39,879 nucleotides of DNA from Gemmatimonadota bacterium (lineage in GTDB: Bacteria; Gemmatimonadota; Gemmatimonadetes; Gemmatimonadales; Gemmatimonadaceae). Each line of letters begins with the position of its first letter. Position 1 is the first letter of the stretch. Location: positions 1-39,879 of the forward strand of contig JAJTGR010000076.1 in the NCBI GenBank assembly GCA_021299375.1, given 5' to 3'. Of this stretch, positions 15,807 to 23,863 are shown in pieces. The notes under the pieces were generated by a model. It made no database searches and had not been told where the DNA came from. It saw only the letters and a program-made list of their open reading frames with translations. A program made the position numbers and the translations under genes.

Positions 15807-16522
15807 GCCGTGGTCGCATCCTGATTGCCGACGATGAGCCGACGTTTCTGGCGTCCACCGCGGAGCTGCTGCGCCGCGAGGGATTCACCGTGGACACGGT
15901 GGAGGAGGGCGCCGCGGCGCTGGCCGCGATCTCGGCGGCTCCGTACGACCTGCTGATCACCGACCTGGAAATGCCGGGAAACGCCGACCTCGACCTGGTG
16001 CGGCAGGTCGCGCATGTGAGCGGCGGGCTGCCCATCATTCTCATCACCGGCTTCCCGTCGGTGCGGTCAGCGGTGATGTCGATCGAACTGCCGGTGACGG
16101 CGTATCTCGTGAAGCCCGTGCACTTCCCCGACCTGCTTGCACGGGTCACGAGTGCGGTGGCGCGGTTCCGGTCGTACCGGGTCATGCAGCAGGCCGAATC
16201 CCGCCTGCGCGCGCACCGGGAGCAGGTGGACGCGGTGTCGCCGCCGCTCGAAGGGACGGCGGGGGTGGATACGTTTCTGGCCCTGACACTGCGCAACGTG
16301 ATGGGGTCCCTGACCGACCTCGAGCAGCTCAGTCGGGCGCTGGCGGGGCAGCAGGTTGCACAGCCGCACGCCTGTCAGCTCATCAACTGCCCGCGCGGGG
16401 CCCAGCTGCAGGCCGCGGTGGAGGAAACGATCGCCGTGCTGGAAGAGACCAAGGGCGCCTTCAAGTCCAAGGCGCTGGGCGACCTGCGGCATCGGCTGGA
16501 GCTGCTGCGCAAGCACGTGTGA
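15803..16522 (+). CDS. Response regulator with receiver domain and novel C-terminal region
   Basis: A 239-residue protein beginning with a canonical receiver domain (1-125): acidic pair D10-D11, phospho-acceptor D54 in LITDLEMPG, switch threonine in ILITGFPS and the conserved lysine in YLVKPVHFPDLL. The remaining 110 residues are helical (RVMQQAESRLRAHREQV, AVEETIAVLEETKGAFKSK) and contain QLINCPRGAQ. They show no helix-turn-helix, GGDEF, HD or AAA+ signature that I recognise. Output is therefore probably through protein contact. The ATG lies inside the stop codon of the kinase gene. The next gene is separated by a strong terminator, so this is the operon end. Confidence 0.88.
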   Translation: MSRGRILIADDEPTFLASTAELLRREGFTVDTVEEGAAALAAISAAPYDLLITDLEMPGNADLDLVRQVAHVSGGLPIILITGFPSVRSAVMSIELPVTAYLVKPVHFPDLLARVTSAVARFRSYRVMQQAESRLRAHREQVDAVSPPLEGTAGVDTFLALTLRNVMGSLTDLEQLSRALAGQQVAQPHACQLINCPRGAQLQAAVEETIAVLEETKGAFKSKALGDLRHRLELLRKHV

Positions 16523-16714
16523 CCGGCAGCCTCTTGCACCCGGTGGTACTTCGGGGAAAGTTGCAGTTCGTCCCAGAGGCGGCGGCCACGACCCGCTGAC
16601 GCCAACGGGAGCCCCCGGTGGGTCGCCACCGGTGGTGCGGCCCTGCCGCCCGACAATCCGGATCGCTGGCCGATCCACCCTTGACGGACGGGACGCTGGG
16701 CCCGGTCAGTCGAA
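16523..16714. other. Gap after the response regulator, possible long 3' UTR
   Basis: This 192-base stretch lies between the receiver gene and the terminator at 16715. It has small hairpins, for example CCGGTGG / CCACCGG around 16614-16631, but no convincing gene, tRNA or known RNA family. It may be a long 3' UTR or a small RNA ending at the terminator; no promoter supports the latter. Confidence 0.3.
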
Positions 16715-16765
16715 GGCGCGAGGACCCGCTCACGGTGAGCGCGGTCCTCGCGCCTTTTCGTTTTC
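16715..16765 (+). terminator. Strong intrinsic terminator
   Basis: Arms GGCGCGAGGACC (16715-16726) and GGTCCTCGCGCC (16743-16754) pair perfectly. The inner arms CGCTCA and TGAGCG pair around a 3-base loop with one bulged C. The T-rich tail TTTTCGTTTT follows directly. This is the clearest intrinsic terminator in the window and isolates the kinase/receiver pair from the downstream AAA+ gene. Confidence 0.9.
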
Positions 16766-16830
16766 CGCGACGTGTCCCGCGACGCTTTGCACGACGGTCT
16801 CGGCCCGTCGTCCGTACGGAGGATCCGCAC

Positions 16831-17907
16831 TTGAGTCAGCTTGCCCTCGTCAGTAAGGAAGGCCACCCGGCGCTTCCGCCCGGAGATGGCACACCCCTGC
16901 CCCGTCGAGCGGGGCTCGTGGACCGGCACCTCCGCATTGCGCCGGTGCACCACGGACTGGTGGGAGCCACCCCGGTCATGCGCGACCTGGTGCAGACGAT
17001 CGGGACAGTGGGACGCACCGATGTCACGGTGCTGGTGACCGGTGAAAGCGGGACGGGCAAGGCGTTGGTGGCGCGGGCGCTGCACGCGGAGAGCGCGCGG
17101 CGGTATCGGCCGTTCGCCACCCTCGACTGTTCGGCGATACCGGCGGCGTTGGTGGAGCAGGAGCTGTTCGGCTACTCGCGCGGCGCCTTCGCCGGCGCCG
17201 TGCAGGAGCGGAGCGGCCAGCTGGAGGCTGCACAGGGCGGGACGCTGTTCGTCGACGAGATTGGCGATCTGGGGCTGACCATGCAGGCCGCGCTGTTGCG
17301 CACACTGGAGTGCGGCTCGGTGCTGCGCGTGGGCGGTTCGCGGGCCACGCCGGTGGACGTGCGGGTGATTGCGGCCACCACCCGCCCACTCGAGGAGCTG
17401 GTGGCCAGGGGGCGCTTCCTGCAGGCGCTGCTGTCCCGCCTCCAGGTGACGACGCTGGCGCTGCCGGCGCTGCGCGAACGGCGCGATGACATCCCGCTGC
17501 TGGCGGATCACTTCCTGCAGCGGTTCAGCGAACGCCACGGTGTGCCGGTACGACCTCTGAGCGACGGCGCGCGGGCGCTGCTGCTGACGCATGACTGGGT
17601 CGGCAACGTGCGCGAACTGCGTCACGTGATCGAGGGGGCGCTGCTGCGGTGTGATGGCGATACGATCATGGTTGCCGATCTGCCCACCCGCCTGATGCCT
17701 TCGGAGGCGCCGTCCTTCGTGCCCGACGATGCATGGGCGGCGCTCACATTCGTGGAAGCACGTGAGCGCGCCCTGCGCGAGTTCGACCGTGCCTTTCTCG
17801 CCGCCGCACTGGCGCGCCACGACGGCAACATCGCCCGCACGGCGCGGGCACTGGGTCTGCATCGGCAATCGCTGCAGAAACTCCTGGCGCGGCGGGCGCT
17901 GCGATAG
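16831..17907 (+). CDS. Sigma54-type AAA+ regulator with altered GAFTGA loop
   Basis: A 358-residue NtrC-like protein without a receiver domain. The AAA+ domain has Walker A GESGTGK (71-77) and Walker B TLFVDE (138-143); a Fis-type helix-turn-helix closes the protein (GNIARTARALGLHRQSLQKL). The loop that contacts sigma54 reads GAFAGA (118-123) instead of GAFTGA, losing the key threonine. The segment usually reading FRxDLYYRL is FLQALLSRL (196-204), losing the first arginine. The start is TTG 16831, because GGAGG (16818-16822) lies 8 bases upstream and beyond the terminator; the frame is open further upstream. ATP hydrolysis looks possible but sigma54 activation is doubtful. It may act as a plain DNA-binding regulator or have a compensating change. 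Confidence 0.85.
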   Translation: MSQLALVSKEGHPALPPGDGTPLPRRAGLVDRHLRIAPVHHGLVGATPVMRDLVQTIGTVGRTDVTVLVTGESGTGKALVARALHAESARRYRPFATLDCSAIPAALVEQELFGYSRGAFAGAVQERSGQLEAAQGGTLFVDEIGDLGLTMQAALLRTLECGSVLRVGGSRATPVDVRVIAATTRPLEELVARGRFLQALLSRLQVTTLALPALRERRDDIPLLADHFLQRFSERHGVPVRPLSDGARALLLTHDWVGNVRELRHVIEGALLRCDGDTIMVADLPTRLMPSEAPSFVPDDAWAALTFVEARERALREFDRAFLAAALARHDGNIARTARALGLHRQSLQKLLARRALR

Positions 17908-18120
17908 CGGCGCCGTATCGCCGCTGGCCGCGGGCGTTTCACCGGTGGCCGAATCGCGCGCCCAGCGCGTTGGACCATGTGCCGCGAGAAGGTGTCTTGC
18001 CGGTCCCCGTGTCGTACTATTCGTGGTCGCCGCGGCCAGCAGGTGAGGACCTGGCTGCGGATCGCGGGATGGCCAGTGCGGTACGCGCGCGACGGTGCGT
18101 TCTGCAACGGGGAGAAGACC

Positions 18121-18228
18121 ATGATGACAGGACCGCGCGTCCGTGATTGGGTCGCGCAGTGGTGGGCCAGGGTGACCTCGTATCGCGTTCAGCCGTTCGC
18201 GCGCTGGCCACAGCAGCGGAACTGGTAG
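18121..18228 (+). CDS. Possible small tryptophan-rich protein
   Basis: In the otherwise empty 17908-18260 spacer (353 bases), an ATG at 18121 preceded by GGGGAG (18109-18114, 6-base gap) opens a 35-residue frame. It is rich in W and R (VRDWVAQWWARVTSYRVQ) and ends at 18228, 32 bases before the next gene. A translated leader or a small membrane-active protein are both possible. There is no homology I can name; the good ribosome-binding site is the only support. Confidence 0.3.
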   Translation: MMTGPRVRDWVAQWWARVTSYRVQPFARWPQQRNW

Positions 18229-18260
18229 CCGTGCGACGCCGCGCGGCGTAGCTTCGCCGC

Positions 18261-19658
18261 ATGCATATCGAATTCTCCGGTGCCGCGCAGGAAGTCACCG
18301 GCTCCTGCCACATTCTGCGCGTGGGCAAGCGCACGGTGCTGCTCGACTGCGGGCTCTTCCAGGGCAAGCGCAGCGAGTCGCGGGCGAAGAACCAGCACCT
18401 GCCGGTGCCCGTCGACGAAATCGACGCGATCATCCTCTCCCACGCGCACATCGACCACGCCGGCCGCCTGCCGTATCTGGTCGCGCAGGGATACAAGGGC
18501 TCCATCTGGGCGACGTCGGCGACACGCGACCTGTGCGCGATCATGCTCGCGGACTCGGCCAACATCCAGGAAAAGGACGCCGACTTCCTGGCCCGGCACC
18601 GTGATGAACACATCGAACCGTTGTACAGGGTGGAAGACGCCACCCAGACGCTCGAGCGCATGATCAGCATGCCGTACCGCAAGTGGTTCGACGTCACCGA
18701 CGGTGTGCGCGCGATGTTCACCGAGGCGGGGCACATTCTGGGCAGTGCGTCGGTGGCGCTCGAGGTGCGGGAAGGGGATACGTTCCGCCGCGTCGTTTTC
18801 TCCGGCGATGTCGGTCGCTGCGGACTGCCGATCATCCGGGACCCGGAGCCGCCGCCCCTCGGGGCCGATGTCGTGATCTGCGAAAGCACGTACGGCAACC
18901 GCGACCATGAATCGGTGGAGGGCGCGCGTGACCAGCTCGGCCAGGTGGTGCGCGACACCGCCGCCCGCGGCGGCCGCGTACTCATTCCCGCATTCGCGGT
19001 GGGGCGCACGCAGGAGCTGCTGTACGACCTGCACCAGCTCCGGCACGACGGAAAGATCCCCGACATTCCCGTGTACATCGATTCGCCGCTGGCCACCAAT
19101 GCCACCGCGGTGTTCGCCATGCATCCGGAAGCGTACGACCATAGCGAAGCGCTCGTGCGGCGCGACCCCAATCTGTTCGATTTCCCGATGGTGCAGTTCA
19201 CGCGCGACGTGAACGAGTCGAAGCGGCTCAACAGCATGCCTGGGCCGATGATCATCATCGCGGCCTCGGGCATGGCGGAGTCGGGGCGCATCCTGCATCA
19301 CCTGCGCTACGGTGCCAGCGATCCGCGCAACACCATCCTCATTGTGGGGTTCATGGCCGAGCACACCCTCGGTCGCCGGATCGTGGAGCAGCGGCCGGTC
19401 CTGCGCATCTTCGGCGAGGAGGTCTCGCTGGCGGCCAGCGTGGAAATCCTGAACGGGTACAGCGCCCATGCCGACCGACACGAACTGCATCGCTGGCTGC
19501 AGGCGGTGCGGCAGAACGGCGTCCCCGATGGCCGCCCTCGGCCTCACGTCATGCTTGTGCACGGTGAACCACCGGCCCAGGAAGCCTTTGCCGAACAGCT
19601 GCGCGACGACGGGTTCCGGGTGGACATTCCAGCGCCGGGCGACCGAATGACGTTGTAG
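18261..19658 (+). CDS. MBL-fold / beta-CASP RNA-processing exonuclease
   Basis: A 465-residue cytoplasmic metallo-beta-lactamase of the beta-CASP group, related to Thermus TTHA0252 and CPSF-type nucleases that act on RNA. The zinc motif HAHIDH (61-66) is intact, followed by EAGHILGSAS (motif 3) and SGDVGR (motif 4). The beta-CASP insert has ESTYGNRDH, AFAVGRTQELL and IDSPLATNAT. The C-terminal part has AASGMAESGRILHHL, GYSAHADRHEL and LVHGEP. ATG 18261 starts at the conserved MHIEFSGAAQEVTGS. It is probably monocistronic or co-transcribed with the DUF218 gene 42 bases downstream. The RNA substrate is not predictable. Confidence 0.93.
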   Translation: MHIEFSGAAQEVTGSCHILRVGKRTVLLDCGLFQGKRSESRAKNQHLPVPVDEIDAIILSHAHIDHAGRLPYLVAQGYKGSIWATSATRDLCAIMLADSANIQEKDADFLARHRDEHIEPLYRVEDATQTLERMISMPYRKWFDVTDGVRAMFTEAGHILGSASVALEVREGDTFRRVVFSGDVGRCGLPIIRDPEPPPLGADVVICESTYGNRDHESVEGARDQLGQVVRDTAARGGRVLIPAFAVGRTQELLYDLHQLRHDGKIPDIPVYIDSPLATNATAVFAMHPEAYDHSEALVRRDPNLFDFPMVQFTRDVNESKRLNSMPGPMIIIAASGMAESGRILHHLRYGASDPRNTILIVGFMAEHTLGRRIVEQRPVLRIFGEEVSLAASVEILNGYSAHADRHELHRWLQAVRQNGVPDGRPRPHVMLVHGEPPAQEAFAEQLRDDGFRVDIPAPGDRMTL

Positions 19659-19700
19659 CGGCATGCCGGGGTGGCGGCGGATGGGATAGTTTGAGCCCGT

Positions 19701-20393
19701 ATGACATCTGTGGCGCTCCGCATGCCCCGGCCCCGTGTCACCACCCTGCTCCGCCGCGCCCTGCTCGTGGCGGTCGGTGGCTGGATGCTGTGCCTGCTGT
19801 GCATTGCGGGCTGGTCGCGCCGCACCTCCCCCGAGCAGGCCGATGCCATCGTCGTGCTCGGCGCGGCCCAGTACGGCGGACGCCCGTCGCCGGTGTTGCG
19901 CTCACGGCTCGATCATGCCCTGGGGCTGTGGAAGGCCGAGCGGGCACCCCGCGTCGTGCTCACAGGTGGCCGACGCCCCGGCGACATGATCAGCGAGGCT
20001 GCGGCAGGAAAGCGCTATCTCGCACGCCGGGGCGTACCCAAGGGGGTCATCCTGCTGGAGCCGGCGGGGCGCACCTCGTTGGCGTCCATTCAGGGGGCGG
20101 CTGACTTGCTCCTGGCCCGTCGTGACTCGCTGGAGCGGAGCGCTGATGGTGAAGGTGGCTCCACGCGCCGCGGGGAACGCCCCCGTGTGTTGCTGGTGAG
20201 TGACCCGTTCCACATGCTGCGGCTGGATGTCCTGGCGCGCCTGCACGGCCTCACGCCCCTGCCCTCTCCCACGCGCACCAGCCCGATCTCGGCGAACGGC
20301 GTGGTGCTGGAATACATGCTGCGGGAGTCGGTGGCGCTGCCAACCGACCTCGCGCTGATGCTGTGGCTCAAGCTCACGCGGCGGCGGGTGTGA
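19701..20393 (+). CDS. YdcF / DUF218 family membrane protein
   Basis: A 230-residue protein with one N-terminal TM anchor (about 17-40, RRALLVAVGGWMLCLLCIAGW). The DUF218 domain faces out, starting at ADAIVVLGAAQYGGRPSPVL and including RVVLTGG, EAAAGKRYLARRGVP, the motif around EPAGRTSLASIQGA, and VLLVSDPFHMLR. Relatives include YdcF and SanA/ElyC, tied to envelope integrity, but the biochemistry of the family is mostly unknown. The low-complexity insert around SADGEGGSTRRGERP is unusual for the family. The gene ends 233 bases before a convergent gene, in a gap with a hairpin. Confidence 0.88.
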   Translation: MTSVALRMPRPRVTTLLRRALLVAVGGWMLCLLCIAGWSRRTSPEQADAIVVLGAAQYGGRPSPVLRSRLDHALGLWKAERAPRVVLTGGRRPGDMISEAAAGKRYLARRGVPKGVILLEPAGRTSLASIQGAADLLLARRDSLERSADGEGGSTRRGERPRVLLVSDPFHMLRLDVLARLHGLTPLPSPTRTSPISANGVVLEYMLRESVALPTDLALMLWLKLTRRRV

Positions 20394-20486
20394 GATGGCG
20401 GGGAGCCGGAGGCGTTGACGGCTCCACACACCCGGGAGGAATCGCCGGTCAGAGAGAAAAACAGCCGAAACAGGGATGAACACGGA

Positions 20487-20536
20487 GATCGCGGAATGCA
20501 TGGATACCACTGGTGGTATCCGTGCCATCCGCGATC
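20487..20536. repeat. Intergenic hairpin with GATCGCGGA and GGATACCA arms
   Basis: In the 20394-20626 gap between convergent genes, GATCGCGGA (20487-20495) pairs with TCCGCGATC (20528-20536). Inside it GGATACCA (20502-20509) pairs with TGGTATCC (20514-20521) around a CTGG loop. The segment TGGTGGTATCCGTG (20511-20524) recurs exactly at 33870-33883 in another intergenic hairpin. No T-run is present. The rest of the gap holds no gene. Confidence 0.8.
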
Positions 20537-20626
20537 TTCGCCACAACCGGTATTCCGGGCGTTTCAGGTCCTGCTGTTCAGATGCTGCGGTTCAGGTCCT
20601 GCTCTGTCCGGCCGCGACCGCCGGCC

Positions 20627-22456
20627 TCACCGCCGCGCCGGCCGCACGAGGACCGTGGCGCCGTTGGGGTGCACTTCGTACAGCGGGATGTTGGCCACGT
20701 CGTTGCCGAGTTCCAGCTGTTGCTGACTGCCGATCAGCGGAAACGCATACAGTGACGCGGTGATGGAGAACGGGTCGCCGCCGGCGAGGTTCACCACGTA
20801 GCCCATGTCCTGCAGCGAGCCGACGGTGAGGCGACTGAGCGGATTGGCGACACCGCTGTTGAGGCGCGGCGTCATGAGCTCGCGCCCGAGGATGCTCTCG
20901 CGCCAGTGACTGTCGCGTGACCCCGGGCCATCGGCATTGTGAACCGGCACCGGCGTGCCGGAATACGTCACGGTGTTCAGGGCCGCAAACTGTGCGCGTC
21001 CCGCGGTGCCGCTGAAGTATGGGTCGTCGGTGCCGGCGCCGACCAGCAGACTGCGGCCGTTGTTCCAGAGGGTGCCAATGCCGAACACGTGCCCCATCTC
21101 GTGAAGGATGACGTCGTTGAGGTTGCCGCGCGACTGCAGCAGCTCCATGTCGGCCTCGTCGAACTCCATGAGCCCCACGGCGGCCAGACGTGACGCCGAG
21201 TTGATGAGGCACGGACCCGCCTGCCCGAGGACCTGGCCGGGACCGTCGATGTTGGTGATGCGGGCAAAGATGACCACATCATTGATGGTCTCGTCGATCG
21301 CGGGAATCCACGCGGCGCAGGCCCCGCTCGGCCGCTGGATGCGCGTGTTGTGCACGTCGCCCACGATGATCGAGCGCCACTTGTTCACCGCCGCGGTGAA
21401 CGCGCTGCGCACCGCCGTCGTGCCGCCGTCACCGACGAAGCGGATGTCGATGTCGAAGAGCGACTGCACCACGCGCGCCGTGAACGTCACCGACGCATTG
21501 GGGAGCTGTGAAGTCGTGGCGACGAGCGTTTGCGTGGCCGCCGAGCCCAGTGTCCAGCTGCCCACGAATGCCGAACCGTTGGCGGGGTCCGACACCGTGG
21601 TGGCGCCGGTCACGGTGCCCGAGTTCGGCCCCGGCGTGAACGTGATCGGTACGTTGCCCACCGGATTGGCGAAGGCATCCACGACCCGCACACCGGGCGC
21701 CACGGTGACGGGAATGCCGCTCACCGCCTGCTGGTCATTTCCCGCGATCCTGACGAGCTCCGCGGGCGCCCCGGCGAGTGCGGTGGCGACAAACGCCGCC
21801 GGCTGCGCTCCGAGGGCCGAGGCGCGCACGATCTGCTGGCCGGCCAGGGTGCCGAGACGCCACGAGCCGAGGGTGGCGATGCCGCTGGCGTTGGTGGTCT
21901 GCTGGTCGCCGGTGAGGCTGCCGGTGCCCAGGGTGATGCTGAACGACACCGGGACATTCGGGACGGGATTGCCGTAGATGTCCTCCGCGCGCACCGAGGG
22001 GGGGGTGCTCACGAGCGTATTGACGATGCCATCCTGTGCCTCGCGGCTGGCACGCGTCAACACGGAGACCGGACCCGGCGAGGCGGTGGCCGTGAATGTC
22101 ACCACCGGCACCCCTTCCGCGGTCGCGGTGAGCGTCTGGGTGCCGGCGATCGTACCCAAGGTCCAGCCGCCGGAGCTGGCTTCCCCGCTTTGCGATGTGC
22201 GTGAGGAATCGTTCACGACACGCCCGCCGCCGGCGGTCACCCGCCAGCGAACGAGCACGTTGCGCATGCCCTTGCCTCGCTGGTCGGTAATGCGAACGGT
22301 GGGAATCTGCCCGACGACGCTGGCCACCGGCGCGGCGATGGCGGCGCTGACCGTCGGCGCGAGCGCGGTCGGCACCTGCGGATCGCCACCGCACGCGGCG
22401 AGCGAGACGACCGAGGCGACGGTGGCGCAACGAACGAAATAGGACCGGGTGGACAT
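20627..22456 (-). CDS. Ig-repeat lipoprotein with leishmanolysin-like metalloprotease domain
   Basis: A 609-residue secreted lipoprotein with signal peptide and lipobox SLAAC (C22). Three Ig-like repeats of about 85-95 residues follow (about 35-320), each with a WxLGTxAGxQTL or similar block (GGWTLGTIAGTQTL, GSWRLGTLAGQQIV, GSWTLGSAATQTL). The C-terminal catalytic domain has HEMGHVFGIGTLW (452-464), the zinc signature of leishmanolysin-like metzincins. It should be a surface or periplasmic protease held at a distance by the repeats. ATG 22456 gives a proper signal peptide; the longer frame to 22840 overlaps the M16 gene. It faces away from that gene. The substrate is unknown. Confidence 0.85.
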   Translation of the reverse strand: MSTRSYFVRCATVASVVSLAACGGDPQVPTALAPTVSAAIAAPVASVVGQIPTVRITDQRGKGMRNVLVRWRVTAGGGRVVNDSSRTSQSGEASSGGWTLGTIAGTQTLTATAEGVPVVTFTATASPGPVSVLTRASREAQDGIVNTLVSTPPSVRAEDIYGNPVPNVPVSFSITLGTGSLTGDQQTTNASGIATLGSWRLGTLAGQQIVRASALGAQPAAFVATALAGAPAELVRIAGNDQQAVSGIPVTVAPGVRVVDAFANPVGNVPITFTPGPNSGTVTGATTVSDPANGSAFVGSWTLGSAATQTLVATTSQLPNASVTFTARVVQSLFDIDIRFVGDGGTTAVRSAFTAAVNKWRSIIVGDVHNTRIQRPSGACAAWIPAIDETINDVVIFARITNIDGPGQVLGQAGPCLINSASRLAAVGLMEFDEADMELLQSRGNLNDVILHEMGHVFGIGTLWNNGRSLLVGAGTDDPYFSGTAGRAQFAALNTVTYSGTPVPVHNADGPGSRDSHWRESILGRELMTPRLNSGVANPLSRLTVGSLQDMGYVVNLAGGDPFSITASLYAFPLIGSQQQLELGNDVANIPLYEVHPNGATVLVRPARR

Positions 22457-22552
22457 ACTGGGGCGGCCAGTGGGAGCGGAGAGGAGTATGGATGGGCTAC
22501 GAACACAGGACGCGGGGTTCCGGGTTTCGTGACCAGCCCTGAATATTGACCG

Positions 22553-23863
22553 ATGCATATACCTGTCGAGAGTCATCACCTCCCGAATGGCCTGCACGTG
22601 GTGCTGTCGGAAGACCACACGGCCCCGATCGTGGCGGTGAACCTGTGGTACCACGTGGGGTCTGCCAACGAGCGCCTCGAGCGCACGGGCTTCGCGCACC
22701 TGTTCGAGCACATGCTCTTCCAGGGTTCGGCCAACGTCGAGGCCAACGAACACTTCGAGCTGGTGCAACGGGCCGGCGGCACGCTGAACGGCTCGACGTG
22801 GCTCGATCGCACCAACTACTACGAGACGATGCCCTCGCATCAGGTGGCGTTGGCGCTGTGGCTGGAAGCGGATCGCATGGGCCGGATGCTCCCGGCCCTG
22901 ACGCAGCAGAAGTTAGACACACAGCGGGATGTGGTGAAGAACGAACGGCGCTGGTCGGTGGACAACCAGCCGTACGGCACGTGGTGGGAGCGGCTGCCGG
23001 CGCTCACGTTTCCCGAGACTCATCCGTTTCATCACTCCCTGATCGGGTCCATGGCACACCTGTCCGACGCCTCACTCGAGGACGTGGCGGACTTCTTTCG
23101 CACCTATTACACCCCGGACAACGCCGTGCTCACCGTGGCCGGCGATTTCGATCGCGCCGAGGTGATGCGGCTGATCGCCGAGTACTTCGGCCCCATTCCG
23201 CGCGGGGCCGGGCGCCCGCCGCTGCGTGACATGGCGGTACCGTCCATCTTCGAGAACACGCGACGGGAGGTCGTCCCCGATGCGGTGGCGCTGCCTCGCG
23301 TGTTCGTGGCCTGCCGGACGCCGGTGTTCGGGACCGACGGCTACTACGCCGCCAGCCTCGCGGCCGCCGTGCTGGGGTTGCGCACGGGGTGTCGACTGGA
23401 GCAGTCACTGGTGCGCCGTCAGCGCGTGGCGTCGCAGGCCAGCGCCTTCACCTACGACCTGGCCAAGGGCAGTGATCTGCTGGTCGTCGATGCCACGGCC
23501 CACCCCGGCGTGACCCCGGAACAGCTCGAGGCGGCGGTGATGGCCGAGCTCGACCTCATCGCCGAGCAGGGCGTGACGGAGGATGAAGTCACCCGCGCCC
23601 GCGCGCTCATCGAGACCAGCTTCGTGACCAGCATGCAGTCGGCCGCCGAGCGCGCCGATCAGCTTTCGCGTTTCGCCACCTATTTCGGTGACGCGACGCT
23701 CGTGAACACGCAGGTGGCGCGCTACGCGGGCACCACCGCCGCTGCGGTATCGGCCATCGCGCGCGAACGCCTCGGCCCGCACAACCGGGTGGTGCTCCTG
23801 TACGTCCCGGTCGATGCGCCGCCGGCCGAACAGGCGGACGCGCTTGCGGAGGCGGTGGCATGA
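22553..23863 (+). CDS. M16 family zinc metallopeptidase, catalytic subunit
   Basis: A 436-residue insulinase/pitrilysin-type peptidase. The inverted zinc motif HLFEH is at 49-53 and the distal glutamate E131 is in VKNERRW, as required for activity. The two halves of the M16 fold are visible (1-220 and 230-430). No signal peptide is seen, so the pair is cytoplasmic unless exported by another route. Its stop overlaps the start of the next gene by ATGA. The second gene encodes an M16 protein without the zinc motif, so the two probably form the active/inactive heterodimer known for bacterial M16B proteases. ATG 22553 precedes the conserved LPNGLHVVLSEDH. Confidence 0.92.
   Translation: MHIPVESHHLPNGLHVVLSEDHTAPIVAVNLWYHVGSANERLERTGFAHLFEHMLFQGSANVEANEHFELVQRAGGTLNGSTWLDRTNYYETMPSHQVALALWLEADRMGRMLPALTQQKLDTQRDVVKNERRWSVDNQPYGTWWERLPALTFPETHPFHHSLIGSMAHLSDASLEDVADFFRTYYTPDNAVLTVAGDFDRAEVMRLIAEYFGPIPRGAGRPPLRDMAVPSIFENTRREVVPDAVALPRVFVACRTPVFGTDGYYAASLAAAVLGLRTGCRLEQSLVRRQRVASQASAFTYDLAKGSDLLVVDATAHPGVTPEQLEAAVMAELDLIAEQGVTEDEVTRARALIETSFVTSMQSAAERADQLSRFATYFGDATLVNTQVARYAGTTAAAVSAIARERLGPHNRVVLLYVPVDAPPAEQADALAEAVA

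Noticed and set aside
16540..16570. Possible sigma54 promoter (TGGTAC ... TTGCA) before the AAA+ gene
   Set aside because: The spacing between the two elements is 11 bases, not the 5 needed, and a strong terminator lies between it and the gene.
16523..16714. tRNA, 4.5S RNA or 6S RNA in the gap after the response regulator
   Set aside because: No cloverleaf, no SRP or 6S signature sequence and no promoter could be found.
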